Below are positions 21,959 through 23,395 of a stretch of DNA of 23,395 nt, in pieces (the first letter of the stretch is position 1; each line of letters opens with the position of its first letter). A program made the translations under genes and the position numbers. The notes beneath the pieces were generated by a model. It was not told where the DNA came from. It did no database searches and saw only the letters and a list, made by a program, of their open reading frames with translations. This stretch comes from Bacillota bacterium (lineage in GTDB: Bacteria > Bacillota > UBA4882 > UBA10575). The DNA lies in the NCBI GenBank assembly GCA_012512605.1, contig JAAZDX010000157.1, forward strand, positions 1 to 23,395, given 5' to 3'.

Positions 21959-23395
21959 TTGGAGGTAAAAAGCAAGAAGAGATGGCTTTTTTGCTTGATC
22001 ATCGGCATGAGCTTTTTAGCAACCACCCTTACGCTGCAAGCCCAGGGCCCAATGGTTTATTCGACGGATAGCGCGGGGGCTGGCCTAGGGGTGAACAGTG
22101 CCGAACCGGTGGTTCCGGAATCTCTTTACCGGGATCCGGAACGTTTAATTTTGGAGAACGAATACATTGCGGTGGCCGTTAATAATTCCGCCGATGCGAC
22201 CGGCCGTTTTGGGATTAAGGTTACCGGTGGCGATCCGCTCCGGACCGGAGACGAGGAAAAACCCTTAATCTATGGTTATGAGAAGCCCTGGACCTCCTTT
22301 ACCACCATTCGTTTGGATGAGAAGAACTACATATTTGGTGGAAGAACGCGTCGACGTTCTGGTGGGACAGGCGAATACGGTACCGTCGTCAGCGGTCCGT
22401 CCTGGGATAGCGCGACCGAAAGTATCTCGATGACCTGCCGCTATGGTGCGGTTGATGTGATCCAGGAGATTTCGATTGTTGAGAGTACCACCACCGGTTA
22501 TCCAGACACAACCAAAATTAAGTATTCCATTATTAACCGGGACCAGGTGCCCCATGAGATCGGGCTGCGGGTTGTGATTGATACGATGTTGGGGGAGAAT
22601 GACGGCGCACCGTTTCGGATCAGCGAAACCGCGGTGCAAACAGATGCGGTGTTTGATCAAGAACGCTTGCCCGAGTTTTGGCAGGCTTTTGATACGCTGA
22701 CTGACCCAAAGGTTATTGCCCAAGGGACCCTAAAGGGGAGAGAGGCGACGCCCCCGGATCTTCTTTACTTTACGAACTGGGGGAGTGTGGCTGATCACCA
22801 CTGGGAGCCGCCTTTAGTCCCGGATCGGGACTTTACCCGGGCGGGTGAGTTTGAATTAGACAGCGCCGCGGTTTATCTTTGGCAACCGGTTACGATTCCG
22901 GCCGCCGGGAGTATGACCTATGTCCTTTACTACGGGCTTGGTGGTGTAACCGTGGTTCCTGGTCAACTCCAATTAGGGGTCAGTTCTCCGGCACAGGTTG
23001 TTTACGCTGAGGATGCTGAACCCTTCTCGGTAGTGGCTTATATCCAGAATACTGGGGTGGCCCCGGCGATGAGTGTGCGGGCTCGCTTGAATTTACCGTC
23101 CGCCCTTCGGATCGCGGGAGGAAGACCCGCCGATATTTACATTGGAAAGTTGGACCCGGGAGAAGTAACCCAGTTACACTGGCAGGTCAGGCCAACAGGC
23201 TCGGTCTTTGGTCCACTTGCTCCCTTTTCGGTGGTGGCTTCGGCAATCAATGTTCCTGAAAACAAGGTGGAAAGGAGCATTCGGGTGTTGAAACCGGCCG
23301 AATTAACGCTAAAGGTTAGCCCGCCACCGGGGTTAAAGGTGGTGGATGAAAAGCTGACGCCGGTTCCATACCCGGTGACGGCGGTGATCAAGAAC
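21959..23395 (+). CDS. Large exported protein of unknown function (3' end beyond window)
   Basis: At least 479 residues, still open at the window edge. TTG start at 21959 with AAGGAGGAG 6-8 nt upstream, overlapping the end of tonB. The N-terminus is a typical signal peptide: basic KSKKR, hydrophobic LFCLIIGMSFLATTL, and a likely cleavage after LQA (residue 28); there is no lipobox. The mature part is rich in beta-strand-like sequence. Around 340-440 it resembles a CARDB/immunoglobulin-like module (for example FSVVAYIQNTGVAPAMSVRA and TQLHWQVRP), commonly used for surface or adhesive proteins. The family is not recognised. Its place after exbBD-tonB suggests a periplasmic or outer-surface partner of the TonB system, but this is inference. 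Confidence 0.85.
   Translation, partial: MEVKSKKRWLFCLIIGMSFLATTLTLQAQGPMVYSTDSAGAGLGVNSAEPVVPESLYRDPERLILENEYIAVAVNNSADATGRFGIKVTGGDPLRTGDEEKPLIYGYEKPWTSFTTIRLDEKNYIFGGRTRRRSGGTGEYGTVVSGPSWDSATESISMTCRYGAVDVIQEISIVESTTTGYPDTTKIKYSIINRDQVPHEIGLRVVIDTMLGENDGAPFRISETAVQTDAVFDQERLPEFWQAFDTLTDPKVIAQGTLKGREATPPDLLYFTNWGSVADHHWEPPLVPDRDFTRAGEFELDSAAVYLWQPVTIPAAGSMTYVLYYGLGGVTVVPGQLQLGVSSPAQVVYAEDAEPFSVVAYIQNTGVAPAMSVRARLNLPSALRIAGGRPADIYIGKLDPGEVTQLHWQVRPTGSVFGPLAPFSVVASAINVPENKVERSIRVLKPAELTLKVSPPPGLKVVDEKLTPVPYPVTAVIKN

Noticed and set aside
22265..22723. Minus-strand 152-codon frame
   Set aside because: Antisense to the exported protein gene, whose frame is open for the full 1437 bases with a signal peptide and ribosome binding site.
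1..23395. CRISPR arrays, insertion sequences, tRNA or rRNA genes
   Set aside because: No regularly spaced direct repeats, transposase motifs or tRNA/rRNA signatures were seen on either strand.

Overview
The window reads as a chromosomal core-gene region of a low-to-mid-GC Bacillota (Firmicutes). Evidence is a PolC-type replicase, B. subtilis-like ribosome binding sites, an infC-rpmI-rplT operon with a long structured leader, an MtrB/TRAP tryptophan-sensing RNA-binding protein, and tiny hydrophobic proteins of the kind seen in spore formers. An ExbB-ExbD-TonB cluster at the right end suggests a cell with an outer membrane, i.e. one of the diderm Firmicute lineages (Limnochordia-like, Halanaerobiales-like or Negativicutes-like). 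The exact lineage is inference. I see no phage, insertion sequence, CRISPR array, tRNA or rRNA.

Layout. 1-1014: 3' end of polC. 1015-1375: non-coding gap with a plausible promoter. 1376-3761: lspA, lgt and a RluD-type pseudouridine synthase (lipoprotein maturation plus RNA modification). 3742-5148: a strong promoter, an attenuator-type leader, infC with an ATT start, rpmI, rplT and a terminator. 5172-7238: a SpoU/TrmH-type rRNA methyltransferase and NAD-type malic enzyme. 7378-8263: a membrane protein with a TrkA-C-like domain followed by mtrB (TRAP). 8387-8745: two related 31- and 27-residue hydrophobic proteins, each followed by a terminator. 8828-11356: a small membrane protein and a YyaL-type DUF255/thioredoxin-fold protein. 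11313-12203 (minus): a membrane-anchored TPR protein with its own promoter. 12425-14141: a 44-residue membrane peptide and a variant murD. 14243-15643: an asparagine synthase lacking the N-terminal catalytic Cys. 15747-17084 (minus): aspartate kinase. 17295-18413: a DUF445 membrane protein. 18432-19763 (minus): a class-Ic aspartate aminotransferase. 20071-23395: exbB, exbD, tonB and the start of a large exported protein.

How the parts relate. Malic enzyme, aspartate aminotransferase, aspartate kinase and asparagine synthase all bear on C4-acid and aspartate-family metabolism, though they are not one operon. The most interesting regulatory observation joins two separate loci. The genome encodes TRAP, and the 5' leader of the asparagine-synthase-like gene, about 6 kb away, carries eight NAG triplets (six of them GAG or TAG) with a regular 5-6 nt period running up to the ribosome binding site. 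That is the layout of TRAP binding sites. A compact three-way-junction-like element with terminator features on both strands lies between asnB and lysC. A 9-bp inverted repeat between the DUF445 gene and the aminotransferase carries the stop codons of both genes.

All calls come from reading motifs and base pairing by eye. No database search or folding was run.
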